NCBI GenBank assembly: GCA_965368115.1
Contig: CBDULQ010000079.1
Span: 1 to 14,486, forward strand
Direction of reading: 5' to 3'
Length of the DNA: 14,486 nucleotides
Source: CBDULQ01 sp965368115
GTDB taxonomy: Bacteria > Pseudomonadota > Gammaproteobacteria > SZUA-229
Program-made: the position numbers and the translations under genes
The notes under the pieces: generated by a model
Seen by the model: the letters and a program-made list of their open reading frames with translations, nothing else
The model's database searches: none
Told to the model about the DNA's origin: nothing
Shown: piece after piece, positions 1 to 7,749 of the stretch
How positions within the stretch are numbered: position 1 is the stretch's first letter
Layout of the letters: every line of letters begins with the position of its first letter

Positions 1-808
1 GAATACAGATCGCACCTGCAACGGCGCGATCACCATCGTAGGCCAGAATGGCCAGCAGTTTATGGGCTATGGCCTTGAAGAACTCAACCGATAGTGTGGC
101 AGTGCCGTATTTTTTCATGAAAGTGATGTTGTAAAAATTATAGACATCACGCCACTGCTGTTCGTCGAGATCACTACCGATACAGGTCTCGATACGAATG
201 CCGGCTTCCTGTACCTTGCGGCGCTCGCGTTTGATGTTCTTACGTTTCTTGGAGCTCAGTGCGGCAAGAAAATCATCGAAGTTTCGATAGTTCTGATTGT
301 GCCAGTGAAACTGGTAGTCGAAGCGTTGCAGCAGTCCACAGTCCAGTTCGACATCGTGATCGGATTTGCGGTTGAACAACCAGTGCACCGATGACAGATT
401 ATTTTTCTCTGCAACTGCGATGGCAAACTCCACCAGGGCTTTTTTGATCTGTGGGTCGTCGTTTTTTGCCAGCAGTCGTGGGCCGGTAATCGGCGAATAG
501 GGTACAGCGATCACCAGTTTGGGATAGTAGCTTAACTGTGCCCGTTTGTAGGCGTCGGCCCAGGCCCAGTCGAATACGAACTCACCGTAAGAATTGGTTT
601 TGGAATAGGCCGGCGCCGCGCCGATCAGTTCATCGTCGTCGCTGTAGATCAGAAGATAATGCGGCTGCCAGCCATAGGGTTGCAGACAGTGCCCGGTTTC
701 CAGGGCAAGCAAAAAATCGTGCTCTACGAAAGGATTGGAGGTACCGGCCAGTGCATTCCATGCACCGGCCGGTATATCAGTGAGACTGTTGGCTGTCGCC
801 AGTTTCAT
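1..808 (-). CDS. FemAB-like GNAT-fold N-acyltransferase (COG3146 / PF04339), C-terminus cut by window edge
   Basis: The minus-strand frame runs from ATG at 808-806 to the window edge, giving 269 codons with no stop. It begins MKLATANSLTDIPAGAWNAL. Blocks I recognise from the COG3146 family are the N-terminal 'NPFVEHDFLLALE' (about residues 25-37), 'GAAPAYSKTNSYGEFVFDWAWADAY' (63-87), 'YYPKLVIAVPYSPITGPRLL' (94-113) and a basic stretch 'SSKKRKNIKRERRKV'. The visible end, LAYDGDRAVAGAIC, is the GNAT-like core strand. Members are usually about 370-390 residues, so roughly 100-120 residues lie outside the window. The family is annotated as a predicted N-acyltransferase related to FemAB peptidoglycan aminoacyl transferases, but its substrate is unknown to me. 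The gene starts 12 bases after the trxB stop with no strong Shine-Dalgarno sequence, so it is probably co-transcribed and translationally coupled with trxB. The family call is firm; the function is not. Confidence 0.85.
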   Translation of the reverse strand, partial: MKLATANSLTDIPAGAWNALAGTSNPFVEHDFLLALETGHCLQPYGWQPHYLLIYSDDDELIGAAPAYSKTNSYGEFVFDWAWADAYKRAQLSYYPKLVIAVPYSPITGPRLLAKNDDPQIKKALVEFAIAVAEKNNLSSVHWLFNRKSDHDVELDCGLLQRFDYQFHWHNQNYRNFDDFLAALSSKKRKNIKRERRKVQEAGIRIETCIGSDLDEQQWRDVYNFYNITFMKKYGTATLSVEFFKAIAHKLLAILAYDGDRAVAGAICI

Positions 809-820
809 GCATCAGCCGAT

Positions 821-1783
821 TCAGCCGTTCTGTTCCAGCTCGTCGAGGTATTTTTCCGCGTCCAGGGCGGCCATACAACCGGCGCCGGCGGAGGTGACCG
901 CCTGCTTGTACACCTGGTCGGCGACGTCGCCGGCGGCGAAGATGCCGGGAATACTGGTCTGGGTGGCGTTGCCTTTCAGACCGCTCTGCACCTTGAGGTA
1001 ACCATTATCCATGTCGAGCTGACCTTCGAAGATACTGGTGTTCGGTGAGTGGCCGATGGCGATGAACACGCCGGCCAGATCCAGTTCTTTGGTGCTGTCA
1101 TCCTGGGTGCTCTTGATGCGAATACCGGTGACGCCGGAATTGTCGCCAAGCACTTCGTCGAGTACGTGATTCCATTCGATGGTGACGTTGCCGTTTTCGG
1201 CGCGCTCGATGAGTCGATCAGAGAGAATTTTTTCGGAACGGAACTGATCGCGACGATGCACCACGGTGACATGGTCGGCAATATTGGCCAGGTACAGCGC
1301 TTCTTCGACGGCGGTGTTGCCGCCGCCGATCACGGCGACTTTCTGGCCGCGATAGAAGAAACCGTCGCAGGTTGCACAGGCGGACACGCCCTTGCCCTTG
1401 AAGGCTTCTTCCGATGCCATACCCAGGTATTTGGCGCTGGCGCCGGTGGCGATGATCAGTGCGTCGCAGGTGTACTCGCCGGAATCACCGGTCAGGCGGA
1501 ACGGGCGCTCATCCAGTTTGGCGGTATGAATATGATCGAAAATGATTTCGGTACCGAAACGTTCGGCATGGCGTTTCATGCGCTCCATCAGCTCCGGACC
1601 CTGAACGCCTTCGTCGTCGCCGGGCCAGTTGTCCACGTCAGTGGTGGTGGTCAGCTGGCCACCCATTTCCAGACCGGTAATGATCACCGGGTTCAGGTTG
1701 GCACGCGCGCCATAGACGGCGGCGGAATAACCGGCGGGACCGGATCCCAGAATTAACAAACGACAATGCTTGACGTCGCCCAT
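821..1783 (-). CDS. trxB: Thioredoxin-disulfide reductase (NADPH)
   Basis: This 320-residue cytoplasmic flavoprotein transfers electrons from NADPH through FAD to thioredoxin. Seen in the sequence: the FAD-binding GSGPAG at residues 13-18, the 'GGQLTTTTDVDNWPG' FAD segment at 41-55, the redox-active CATC at 136-139, the NADPH-binding GGGNTAVEE at 153-161, the HRRDxFR phosphate-binding motif at 176-182, and the C-terminal FAD motif GDVAD at 285-289 followed by 'YKQAVTSAGAGCMAA'. Length matches the usual low-molecular-weight bacterial enzyme. The ATG at 1783 is preceded by GGGAG (1795-1791) with 7 bases between. It is divergent from ald, and the COG3146 acyltransferase follows it closely on the same strand. 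All catalytic elements are present, so it should be functional. Confidence 0.97.
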   Translation of the reverse strand: MGDVKHCRLLILGSGPAGYSAAVYGARANLNPVIITGLEMGGQLTTTTDVDNWPGDDEGVQGPELMERMKRHAERFGTEIIFDHIHTAKLDERPFRLTGDSGEYTCDALIIATGASAKYLGMASEEAFKGKGVSACATCDGFFYRGQKVAVIGGGNTAVEEALYLANIADHVTVVHRRDQFRSEKILSDRLIERAENGNVTIEWNHVLDEVLGDNSGVTGIRIKSTQDDSTKELDLAGVFIAIGHSPNTSIFEGQLDMDNGYLKVQSGLKGNATQTSIPGIFAAGDVADQVYKQAVTSAGAGCMAALDAEKYLDELEQNG

Positions 1784-1946
1784 AGATGTTCTCCCAAAAA
1801 ATCTGCTAGCGTGTAACTTTATGTATGTTCAGGACTATACAATTTAGTGTGCGTATCTTATCAAAAGATTAACCGCTCATAGGCATTGATTTGCAATGGT
1901 CATGAATCGGTAATGACCTCAATAAAAACAAACTCAAGGGTGAAAC
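1784..1946. promoter_or_regulatory. Divergent trxB/ald intergenic region with a dyad in the ald leader
   Basis: These 163 bases must hold promoters for both directions, and they are visibly AT-rich. On the ald side, GGTCAT (1898-1903) and ATGACC (1913-1918) form 6-base inverted arms with a 9-base spacer. Just upstream, ATTG (1885-1888) and CAAT (1894-1897) form a second, shorter inverted pair. Either could be an operator; Lrp-type regulators control ald in other bacteria, but none is encoded here. The ald ribosome binding site AAGGG (1936-1940) lies 6 bases from the ATG. No convincing full -35/-10 pair was found for either gene. On the trxB side, TATAGT on the minus strand (near 1840) is a possible -10, with TTGATA 19 bases upstream, which is a long spacer. 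Confidence 0.4.
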
Positions 1947-3005
1947 ATGAAAATCGGTGTGCCACGTGAAATCAAGATTGCAGAAGGTCGTGTCGGACTG
2001 ATTCCCGAAGCCTGCCGGGAACTGGTCCATGCCGGGCATGAGGTTGCGGTCGAACAGGGTGCAGGGCAACTGAGCGGTTACACGGATGAGGACTACCGGG
2101 CGGCCGGTGTGCGCATCCTGCCCGATGCGGCGGCGCTGTATGGGGCTGCGGAACTGGTGGTCAAGGTCAAGGAGCCGGTGGCCGGTGATCTGCAGCATCT
2201 GCGGGCCGACCAGCTTCTGTTCTGTTTTCTGCACCTGGCGGCCGACCCGGAACTGACTCGGCAGCTGTGTGATATCGGCCTGACCGCAGTAGCCTTCGAA
2301 ACCGTGACCGATGCGGCCGGTGGTTTGCCCCTGCTGGCGCCGATGAGCGATATTGCCGGGCGCCTTTCGGTGCAGATCGGCGCCAATCTGCTGCACCAGT
2401 ACCAGGGCGGTCGCGGCGTGCTGATGGGTGGCATGGCGATGACCGAGCGCGGGCACGTGGTGGTGCTGGGTGCCGGACATGCGGGTGGTGCAGCGGCGAG
2501 AATGGCGGCGGACATGGGGGCCCGGGTTACCGTATTCGATAAAAATGCCGAGCGTTTGCGCGCCATGCATTTGTCGGCTGCGAATATCGAAGCACGTTAT
2601 GCCCACCAACTGGCCATCGACAGTGCGATCCGAGAAGCGGATCTGCTGGTGGGGGCGGTGCTGCTGCCCGGGGCTCATGCGCCCCGGCTGGTGACTCGCG
2701 AGCAGGTGCAGGGTATGTTGCCGGGCAGTGTCATCGTGGATATCGCGGTGGACCAGGGCGGCTGTATCGAAACCATCCATCCGACCAACTACCTGGAGCA
2801 GACCTATATCGAACATGGTGTGGTGCATTTCGGCGTCACCAATATGCCCGGCGCAGTACCGCGTACCGCCTCCCAGGCCCTGTCGGCGGTGATTACACCC
2901 TATGTGCAGAAACTCACCGCGGCCAACTGGCGAGACGATCCCGGGCTGGCGGACGGCGTCAATGTGGCACAGGGTGATGTGGTTCTCGCCGCCATCCGCC
3001 AATAG
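1947..3005 (+). CDS. ald: Alanine dehydrogenase (NAD-dependent)
   Basis: This 352-residue enzyme reversibly deaminates L-alanine to pyruvate and ammonia with NAD+, linking amino-acid nitrogen to central carbon. It starts MKIGVPREIK, the family N-terminus. Active-site positions known from characterised Ald enzymes are in place: R15 and K75 (in KVKEP, 73-77) for substrate binding, H96 (in FLHLA) as catalytic acid/base, and D269 (in VDIAVDQGG, 264-272). The Rossmann glycine motif is GAGHAGG (175-181), with D198 at the end of the second strand favouring NAD over NADP. 'LAPMSDIAGRLSVQIGA' (130-146) and 'YQGGRGVLMGG' (152-162) are further signatures. It is slightly shorter than the common 360-371 residues, with nothing obviously missing. 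ATG start with AAGGG 6 bases upstream. It is a single-gene unit between divergent trxB and the ftsK promoter; only about 70 bases separate it from ftsK. Confidence 0.95.
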   Translation: MKIGVPREIKIAEGRVGLIPEACRELVHAGHEVAVEQGAGQLSGYTDEDYRAAGVRILPDAAALYGAAELVVKVKEPVAGDLQHLRADQLLFCFLHLAADPELTRQLCDIGLTAVAFETVTDAAGGLPLLAPMSDIAGRLSVQIGANLLHQYQGGRGVLMGGMAMTERGHVVVLGAGHAGGAAARMAADMGARVTVFDKNAERLRAMHLSAANIEARYAHQLAIDSAIREADLLVGAVLLPGAHAPRLVTREQVQGMLPGSVIVDIAVDQGGCIETIHPTNYLEQTYIEHGVVHFGVTNMPGAVPRTASQALSAVITPYVQKLTAANWRDDPGLADGVNVAQGDVVLAAIRQ

Positions 3006-3031
3006 CCATGCTTTTGCCAAATGACATGGGG

Positions 3032-3073
3032 TATAATGCGCCGATGATAAAAAAATGCTCAGGGATCAAGTAA
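3032..3073 (+). promoter_or_regulatory. ftsK promoter -10 box, nine-codon leader frame and ribosome binding site
   Basis: A perfect TATAAT (3032-3037) lies between ald and ftsK. The expected start of transcription, about 7 bases later, is near 3044. No good -35 is seen at 16-18 bases upstream; TTGCCA at 3014-3019 is only 12 bases away, too close. From 3044 an ATG opens a nine-codon frame (MIKKCSGIK) that stops with TAA at 3071-3073, directly abutting the ftsK TTG codon and in the same frame. AGGGA (3061-3065), 8 bases before the TTG, is a good Shine-Dalgarno sequence and decides the ftsK start. Confidence 0.5.
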
Positions 3074-5410
3074 TTGGCTCAAGCTCGCCGTACAGCTGAA
3101 TCCACCCGTCTTTCCGGTTTAACCATCCATATCGGCCGCGGCATCAGGGAGGCCGCGCTGTTTGTGCTGCTTGCAGTGGCGCTGTTTCTGCTCACCGCGC
3201 TGGTCACCTACCATGCCCAGGACCCGGGCTGGTCGCACACCGGGCCCCGCGAGCAGATCCACAACCTGGCCGGCGTGGTCGGTGCCTGGGTGGCCGACGT
3301 GCTGTTTTCCCTGTTCGGTTACCTGTCTTATCTGTTTCCCATCATGATCGCCTTCAGCGGCTGGCTGGTGCTGCGCGGCAGCCGTAGCGACGGCGAATTC
3401 GACCTGCGGATCCTGGCGATCCGCTGGACCGGTTTCTTCATGACCCTGGCCACCGGTTGCGCCCTGGCCAGTCTGCACTTTGTGATTGCTCCGGATAGCC
3501 TGCCGCTGGACGGCGGCGGTATTCTCGGTCGCGGACTCGGCGATGCCCTGGCCGGCGTGCTCGGTCTGCTGGGTTCGACCCTGTTGCTGCTGTCGGTCTT
3601 CCTGGCCGGCATTACCCTGTTCACCGGCCTGTCCTGGCTGGGCGTGATGGACATGATCGGCTCCGGCGTGCTGCGTGCCTACGAATGGGCCTACGCCCGA
3701 GTGCAGCAGGCCATCGAATACCGCCAGGAAATCAGGGAAGGGGAGCAGGCGAAGCAACAGCGCGTGGAAAAAGCCGCCAAAGCCGAGATCAAAAAGAAAG
3801 AACAGCCCAAGAAGCCGGTCCGCATCGAGCCCGTCATCAAAAAGGTGGAGCTCAGCGATCGCCACGCCAAGGAAAAGCAGATTGCCCTGTTCGACGATAG
3901 CCCGGGCAATACGCAACTGCCGCCGCTGCGCCTGCTCGACGAAGCGGTCAAGTCCGGCAAGGGACTGTCGCCGGAAGCGCTGGAAGCCCTGTCGCGGCTG
4001 GTGGAACTCAAGCTGGCGGACTTCAATATCGAAGTGGAAGTGGTCGCCGTGCATCCCGGTCCGGTGATTACCCGTTTCGAACTGCAGCCGGCACCCGGTA
4101 TCAAGGCCAGCAAGATTACGGCATTGTCCAAGGATCTGGCGCGCTCCCTGTCGGTAATCAGTGTGCGCGTGGTGGAAGTGATTCCCGGCAAGACCGTGGT
4201 CGGCCTGGAGATTCCCAACGAACATCGCGAAGTGGTCTCGCTCAGCGAAATCCTCATGTCCAAGGCCTACGACAAATCCGGCTCGCCGCTCACCGTGGCG
4301 CTCGGTAAGGATATCGCCGGTCATCCCATCGTCGCCGATCTCGCCAAGATGCCGCATCTGCTGGTGGCGGGCACCACCGGTTCCGGTAAATCCGTGGGTA
4401 TCAACGCCATGCTGATGAGTCTGCTCTACAAGAGTTCGCCGGAAGAAGTCCGGCTGATTCTCATCGATCCGAAAATGCTGGAACTGAATATTTATGACGA
4501 CATCCCGCACCTGCTTACCCCGGTGGTCACCGATATGAGTGAGGCGGCGAATGCACTGCGCTGGTGTGTCGGTGAAATGGAAAACCGTTATCGCCTGATG
4601 GCCGCGCTCGGCGTGCGCAACATCACCGGTTACAACCGCAAGGTACAGGATGCCATCGATGCAGGAGAGCCGATCAAGGACCCCTTATTCACGCCGGATG
4701 AATTCATCGGCGAGGACGTGGAAATACCGACGCTGAAAAAACTGCCCTATATCGTTGTCATTGTCGACGAATTCGCCGATCTGATCATGGTGGTGGGCAA
4801 GAAAATCGAAGAACTGATCGCCCGGCTGGCACAGAAGGCGCGTGCTTCAGGCATTCATATCATCCTGGCCACACAACGGCCTTCGGTGGATGTGGTGACC
4901 GGTCTGATCAAATCGAACATTCCCAGCCGTATTGCGTTCCAGGTGTCGTCCAAGGTGGATTCGCGAACCATTCTGGATCAGATGGGGGCGGAACAGTTGC
5001 TTGGCCACGGCGACATGTTGTACCTGTCCGCCGGCACCAGTATTCCGGAGCGGATTCACGGTGCCTTTGTGGCCGACCATGAAGTGCACAGTGTGGTGGA
5101 TCATCTTAAATCCCAGGGCCGGCCCAACTACATCGAGAACCTGATCGAAGATAACAGCGACACGGTGCTGCTGCCCGGTGAAGCGCCCATCGGCAACAGC
5201 GATGCGGAAAGCGATCCCCTGTATGACGAAGCGGTGCAGATCGTCACCGAATCGCGTAAGGCCTCTATTTCCTATGTGCAACGACGTCTCAAGATCGGTT
5301 ACAACCGAGCGGCGAGAATGATCGAAGACATGGAAGCCGCCGGTGTGGTGAGTGCCATGCAATCCAACGGACAACGTGAAGTGATTGCACCGCCACCGCC
5401 TGAACTATAG
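3074..5410 (+). CDS. ftsK: DNA translocase FtsK (cell division / chromosome segregation)
   Basis: This 778-residue inner-membrane protein links septation to chromosome dimer resolution by pumping DNA toward dif. Visible in order: four or five hydrophobic membrane segments in the first 190 residues (about 27-46, 67-99, 116-138, 156-190); a charged Lys/Glu-rich linker (about 215-285), much shorter than in the roughly 1,330-residue E. coli protein; the alpha/beta motor with 'HPGPVITRFELQPAPGIKASKI' (327-348), Walker A GTTGSGKS (433-440) and Walker B VVIVDEFADL (561-570); 'ATQRPSVDVVTGLIKSNIPSRIAF' (599-622); and the winged-helix gamma domain that reads DNA orientation (about 713-762, 'RRLKIGYNRAARMIEDMEAAGVV'). 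Start is TTG at 3074, set by AGGGA 8 bases upstream and by the in-frame TAA immediately before it. It heads the ftsK-lolA-rarA-DUF3144 series. It could equally be called SpoIIIE/FtsK family, but the membrane layout fits FtsK. Confidence 0.97.
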   Translation: MAQARRTAESTRLSGLTIHIGRGIREAALFVLLAVALFLLTALVTYHAQDPGWSHTGPREQIHNLAGVVGAWVADVLFSLFGYLSYLFPIMIAFSGWLVLRGSRSDGEFDLRILAIRWTGFFMTLATGCALASLHFVIAPDSLPLDGGGILGRGLGDALAGVLGLLGSTLLLLSVFLAGITLFTGLSWLGVMDMIGSGVLRAYEWAYARVQQAIEYRQEIREGEQAKQQRVEKAAKAEIKKKEQPKKPVRIEPVIKKVELSDRHAKEKQIALFDDSPGNTQLPPLRLLDEAVKSGKGLSPEALEALSRLVELKLADFNIEVEVVAVHPGPVITRFELQPAPGIKASKITALSKDLARSLSVISVRVVEVIPGKTVVGLEIPNEHREVVSLSEILMSKAYDKSGSPLTVALGKDIAGHPIVADLAKMPHLLVAGTTGSGKSVGINAMLMSLLYKSSPEEVRLILIDPKMLELNIYDDIPHLLTPVVTDMSEAANALRWCVGEMENRYRLMAALGVRNITGYNRKVQDAIDAGEPIKDPLFTPDEFIGEDVEIPTLKKLPYIVVIVDEFADLIMVVGKKIEELIARLAQKARASGIHIILATQRPSVDVVTGLIKSNIPSRIAFQVSSKVDSRTILDQMGAEQLLGHGDMLYLSAGTSIPERIHGAFVADHEVHSVVDHLKSQGRPNYIENLIEDNSDTVLLPGEAPIGNSDAESDPLYDEAVQIVTESRKASISYVQRRLKIGYNRAARMIEDMEAAGVVSAMQSNGQREVIAPPPPEL

Positions 5411-5472
5411 CGCCGGTGGTCGTTCTGAGTGAATATCGAACCGACTCAATTCTCACTGGACCTGACCTGTTT

Positions 5473-6099
5473 ATGCCTCTGATCAAATCATTATTATTTT
5501 TCTGTGCCCTGTTCATGCTGGCCGGAACCGCGCAGGCGGCGAAAAGCCGCGATCTGCTGGAGCAGTTTCTGAACGCAACCAACACACTGCAGGCGGATTT
5601 CCGGCAACGTCTGCTCGATCCGGGTGGCGTGTTGATGCAGGAATCCGCCGGACAGTTCAACTTGAAGCGACCGGGCAAGTTTCGCTGGGATTATAAACAG
5701 CCCTATGCGCAACAGATCGTATCCAACGGTGAGAAGATCTGGATTTACGATTCGGAACTGGAGCAGGTGTCGGTCAAACCTTATAGCGATGTGTTGTCCG
5801 GCGCACCGGTGATCCTGCTCGATCAACGCCGTGACCTGGACCAGGAGTTCGAGGTTGAAGACAAGGGGCAGGTAGATGATCAATACTGGGTGAGCCTGAC
5901 ACCGCGCAAGGACGACAATGAATTTAAAAATATTCGTGTCGGAATGGATGACAAACAGTTACGCACTATCATACTGGTCGATGCTTTCGAACAAACCACC
6001 ATCATAGAATTCGATCATCTTAAAATTAATCCGTCCCTGGCCGACGATGAGTTCGAGTTTTCAGCGCCGCCGGGTACCGACGTGGTCGGTGATTACTGA
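5473..6099 (+). CDS. lolA: Outer-membrane lipoprotein carrier protein LolA
   Basis: LolA is the periplasmic shuttle that takes lipoproteins from the LolCDE transporter to LolB at the outer membrane. I start it at ATG 5473, not at the upstream GTG 5416, because residues 1-22 then form a clean signal peptide (MPLIKSLLFFCALFMLAGTAQA, cleavage after AQA) and the extra 19 upstream residues look unrelated. The mature protein of about 186 residues shows the LolA pattern: 'ADFRQRLLDPGG', 'ESAGQFNLKRPGKFRWDYKQPY' (57-78), 'QIVSNGEKIWIYDSELEQVSVKPY' (81-104) and the C-terminal 'FEFSAPPGTDVVGDY' (194-208). No strong Shine-Dalgarno sequence is seen; a GGA at 5458-5460 is 12 bases away. It follows ftsK by 62 bases and rarA starts 5 bases after its stop, so the three are likely one transcript. 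This order is common in gammaproteobacteria. Confidence 0.94.
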   Translation: MPLIKSLLFFCALFMLAGTAQAAKSRDLLEQFLNATNTLQADFRQRLLDPGGVLMQESAGQFNLKRPGKFRWDYKQPYAQQIVSNGEKIWIYDSELEQVSVKPYSDVLSGAPVILLDQRRDLDQEFEVEDKGQVDDQYWVSLTPRKDDNEFKNIRVGMDDKQLRTIILVDAFEQTTIIEFDHLKINPSLADDEFEFSAPPGTDVVGDY

Positions 6100-6104
6100 G
6101 CGCG

Positions 6105-7430
6105 ATGAACACGGCTGACAACGCGTCTTCGTTCCGTCCCCTGGCTGATCGCATGCGACCGGAATCGCTGCAGGAGTATATCGGTCAGCAGCACATCCTT
6201 GGTGAAGATAAACCGCTACGTAAAGCCATCGAATCCGGGCGCCTGCACTCGATGGTGTTCTGGGGTCCGCCGGGAACCGGCAAGACGACCCTGGCGAGAC
6301 TCATTGCCGGTTATGCGGAAGCCCAGTTCCTGAGTATTTCTGCGGTGTTGTCCGGGGTGAAAGATATACGTGCCGCCATCGAGCAGGCGCATCAGTACCA
6401 ACAGGCGTATCACAAACCCACCATTCTTTTTGTCGATGAGGTGCATCGTTTCAACAAGTCGCAGCAGGACGCGTTTCTGCCATTTGTCGAAGACGGCACT
6501 GTAAATTTCATCGGTGCGACCACCGAGAATCCTTCATTCGAACTCAATAATGCGCTGTTGTCGCGTTGTAAAACCTATGTGCTGAAACGCATCGCCGATG
6601 AGGATATTGTGGCCCTGTTGCAGCGCGCACTAAACGACAGGGAGCACGGCCTCGGTGAGCGTCATATTCAAATCGACGCATCATTGCTGCAACTCATAGC
6701 CAGTGTTGCGGACGGCGATGCACGGCGCGCATTGAGCTTGCTGGATATCGCCGCGGACCTGGCCGAACAGGATGGTGAGCAGGCGCTGATTACACAACAG
6801 ATCATTGAAGACGTTACCGCACAAACCTTGCGCCGTTTCGACAAGGGCGGCGATTATTTTTACGATCAGATATCGGCCTGTCACAAAGCAGTGCGCGGCA
6901 GCAATCCTGATGCGGCCCTGTACTGGATGTGTCGTATGCTGGATGGCGGTTGCGATCCTCTGTATCTGGCGCGTCGTATTGTGCGCATGGCCTCGGAAGA
7001 CATTGGCAATGCCGATCCGCGCGGTCTGTCACTGGCGCTGAATGCCTGGGATACTTTTGAACGTCTGGGTAGTCCCGAAGGGGAGCTGGCGCTGGCACAG
7101 GCCCTGGTTTATCTCGCCTGTGCACCGAAAAGCAATGCCGTATACACCGCGTATAAAACGGCAATGAAAGATGCGCGGCAGAGTGGCAGCCTGGATGTGC
7201 CCATGCATTTACGTAACGCGCCCACCGGTTTGATGAAAGATCTCGGCTACGGCGAAAATTATCGTTATGCCCACGATGAAGCGAATGGCTTCGCAGCCGG
7301 TGAAACTTATTTTCCCGAGGACATGGGCGAGCGTATTTACTATGAGCCGGTGGAACGCGGCCTGGAAATCAAGATCACCGAAAAACTTAAACAGTTGCGT
7401 GCACTGAACAAACAGGCACAGAAAAAATAA
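6105..7430 (+). CDS. rarA: Replication-associated recombination protein A (RarA/MgsA), clamp-loader-like AAA+ ATPase
   Basis: This 441-residue ATPase is close in length to E. coli RarA (447). The family acts at stalled replication forks and binds single-stranded/double-stranded DNA junctions and SSB. Seen: 'RPLADRMRPESLQEYIGQQHILG' (11-33), the RuvB/clamp-loader-like N-terminus; Walker A GPPGTGKT (54-61); Walker B ILFVDEVHRF (107-116); sensor 1 and arginine finger region IGATTENPSFELNNALLSR (136-154); sensor 2 DGDARRAL (203-210); and the C-terminal tetramerisation domain with 'CAPKSNAVYTAYKTAMKD' (339-356), 'VPMHLRNAPTGLMKDLGYGENYRY' (365-388) and 'GETYFPEDM' (399-407). The ATG is 5 bases after the lolA stop, suggesting coupling. 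Its own stop (7428-7430) overlaps the AAGGAG ribosome binding site of the next gene. Confidence 0.96.
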   Translation: MNTADNASSFRPLADRMRPESLQEYIGQQHILGEDKPLRKAIESGRLHSMVFWGPPGTGKTTLARLIAGYAEAQFLSISAVLSGVKDIRAAIEQAHQYQQAYHKPTILFVDEVHRFNKSQQDAFLPFVEDGTVNFIGATTENPSFELNNALLSRCKTYVLKRIADEDIVALLQRALNDREHGLGERHIQIDASLLQLIASVADGDARRALSLLDIAADLAEQDGEQALITQQIIEDVTAQTLRRFDKGGDYFYDQISACHKAVRGSNPDAALYWMCRMLDGGCDPLYLARRIVRMASEDIGNADPRGLSLALNAWDTFERLGSPEGELALAQALVYLACAPKSNAVYTAYKTAMKDARQSGSLDVPMHLRNAPTGLMKDLGYGENYRYAHDEANGFAAGETYFPEDMGERIYYEPVERGLEIKITEKLKQLRALNKQAQKK

Positions 7431-7443
7431 GGAGCGCTTGCTA

Positions 7444-7749
7444 ATGGTGGAGCAGGACCAGGATCAGAATGAAAAATTAATGCGCATGGTCGAGTCATTT
7501 ATCCAGCTGGCCAATGAGCATAGTCGACAGATGTCACCGGGTAGTGTGAGTTCCGCACTGTTGTATGCCGCATCCCGATTCAATGCTTACATTGTTGCCA
7601 GTCACGCGGAAAATTTTGATCAGGAAAAAGAGTCCTCGATTCGCTACTTTCTCGATCAGTATGAAAAAATGTTACGTGACAATATGGATGACTATCAACA
7701 GAATCCAATTAGCAGCGCTGAGGAAAAGCACCAGGGAGCCTCTGATTAA
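7444..7749 (+). CDS. DUF3144-family small protein of unknown function
   Basis: A 101-residue soluble, acidic protein. The central block 'VESFIQLANEHSRQMSPGSVSSALLYAASRFNAYIVAS' (about residues 14-51) is what I recognise as DUF3144 (PF11342); no function is known to me. There is no signal peptide or membrane segment; the pattern is mostly helical. I choose ATG 7444 over the in-frame TTG 7438 because AAGGAG (7429-7434) is 9 bases from the ATG but only 3 from the TTG. That Shine-Dalgarno sequence overlaps the rarA stop, so translation is probably coupled to rarA. The last four residues (GASD) and the stop lie inside a large palindrome (7731-7796), so the C-terminus may have been remodelled by that element. 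An intrinsic terminator follows at 7890. The C-terminal tail after 'DNMDDYQQN' is probably not conserved. Confidence 0.85.
   Translation: MVEQDQDQNEKLMRMVESFIQLANEHSRQMSPGSVSSALLYAASRFNAYIVASHAENFDQEKESSIRYFLDQYEKMLRDNMDDYQQNPISSAEEKHQGASD

Noticed and set aside
1049..1756. 235-codon plus-strand frame opposite trxB
   Set aside because: Antisense shadow; the trxB reading carries every catalytic motif.
1869..3020. Long open frame (383 codons) on the minus strand opposite ald
   Set aside because: It is an antisense shadow of a clear alanine dehydrogenase. Its protein is rich in His, Gln and Arg with no recognisable domain, as expected from GC-rich codon structure.
3119..4510. 463-codon open frame on the minus strand opposite ftsK
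   Set aside because: The opposite strand encodes FtsK with all motifs. The antisense protein is low in complexity (His/Gln/Gly-rich) with no domain.
5416..5472. Upstream GTG start for lolA
   Set aside because: It would put 19 polar residues before a textbook signal peptide; ATG 5473 is the better start.
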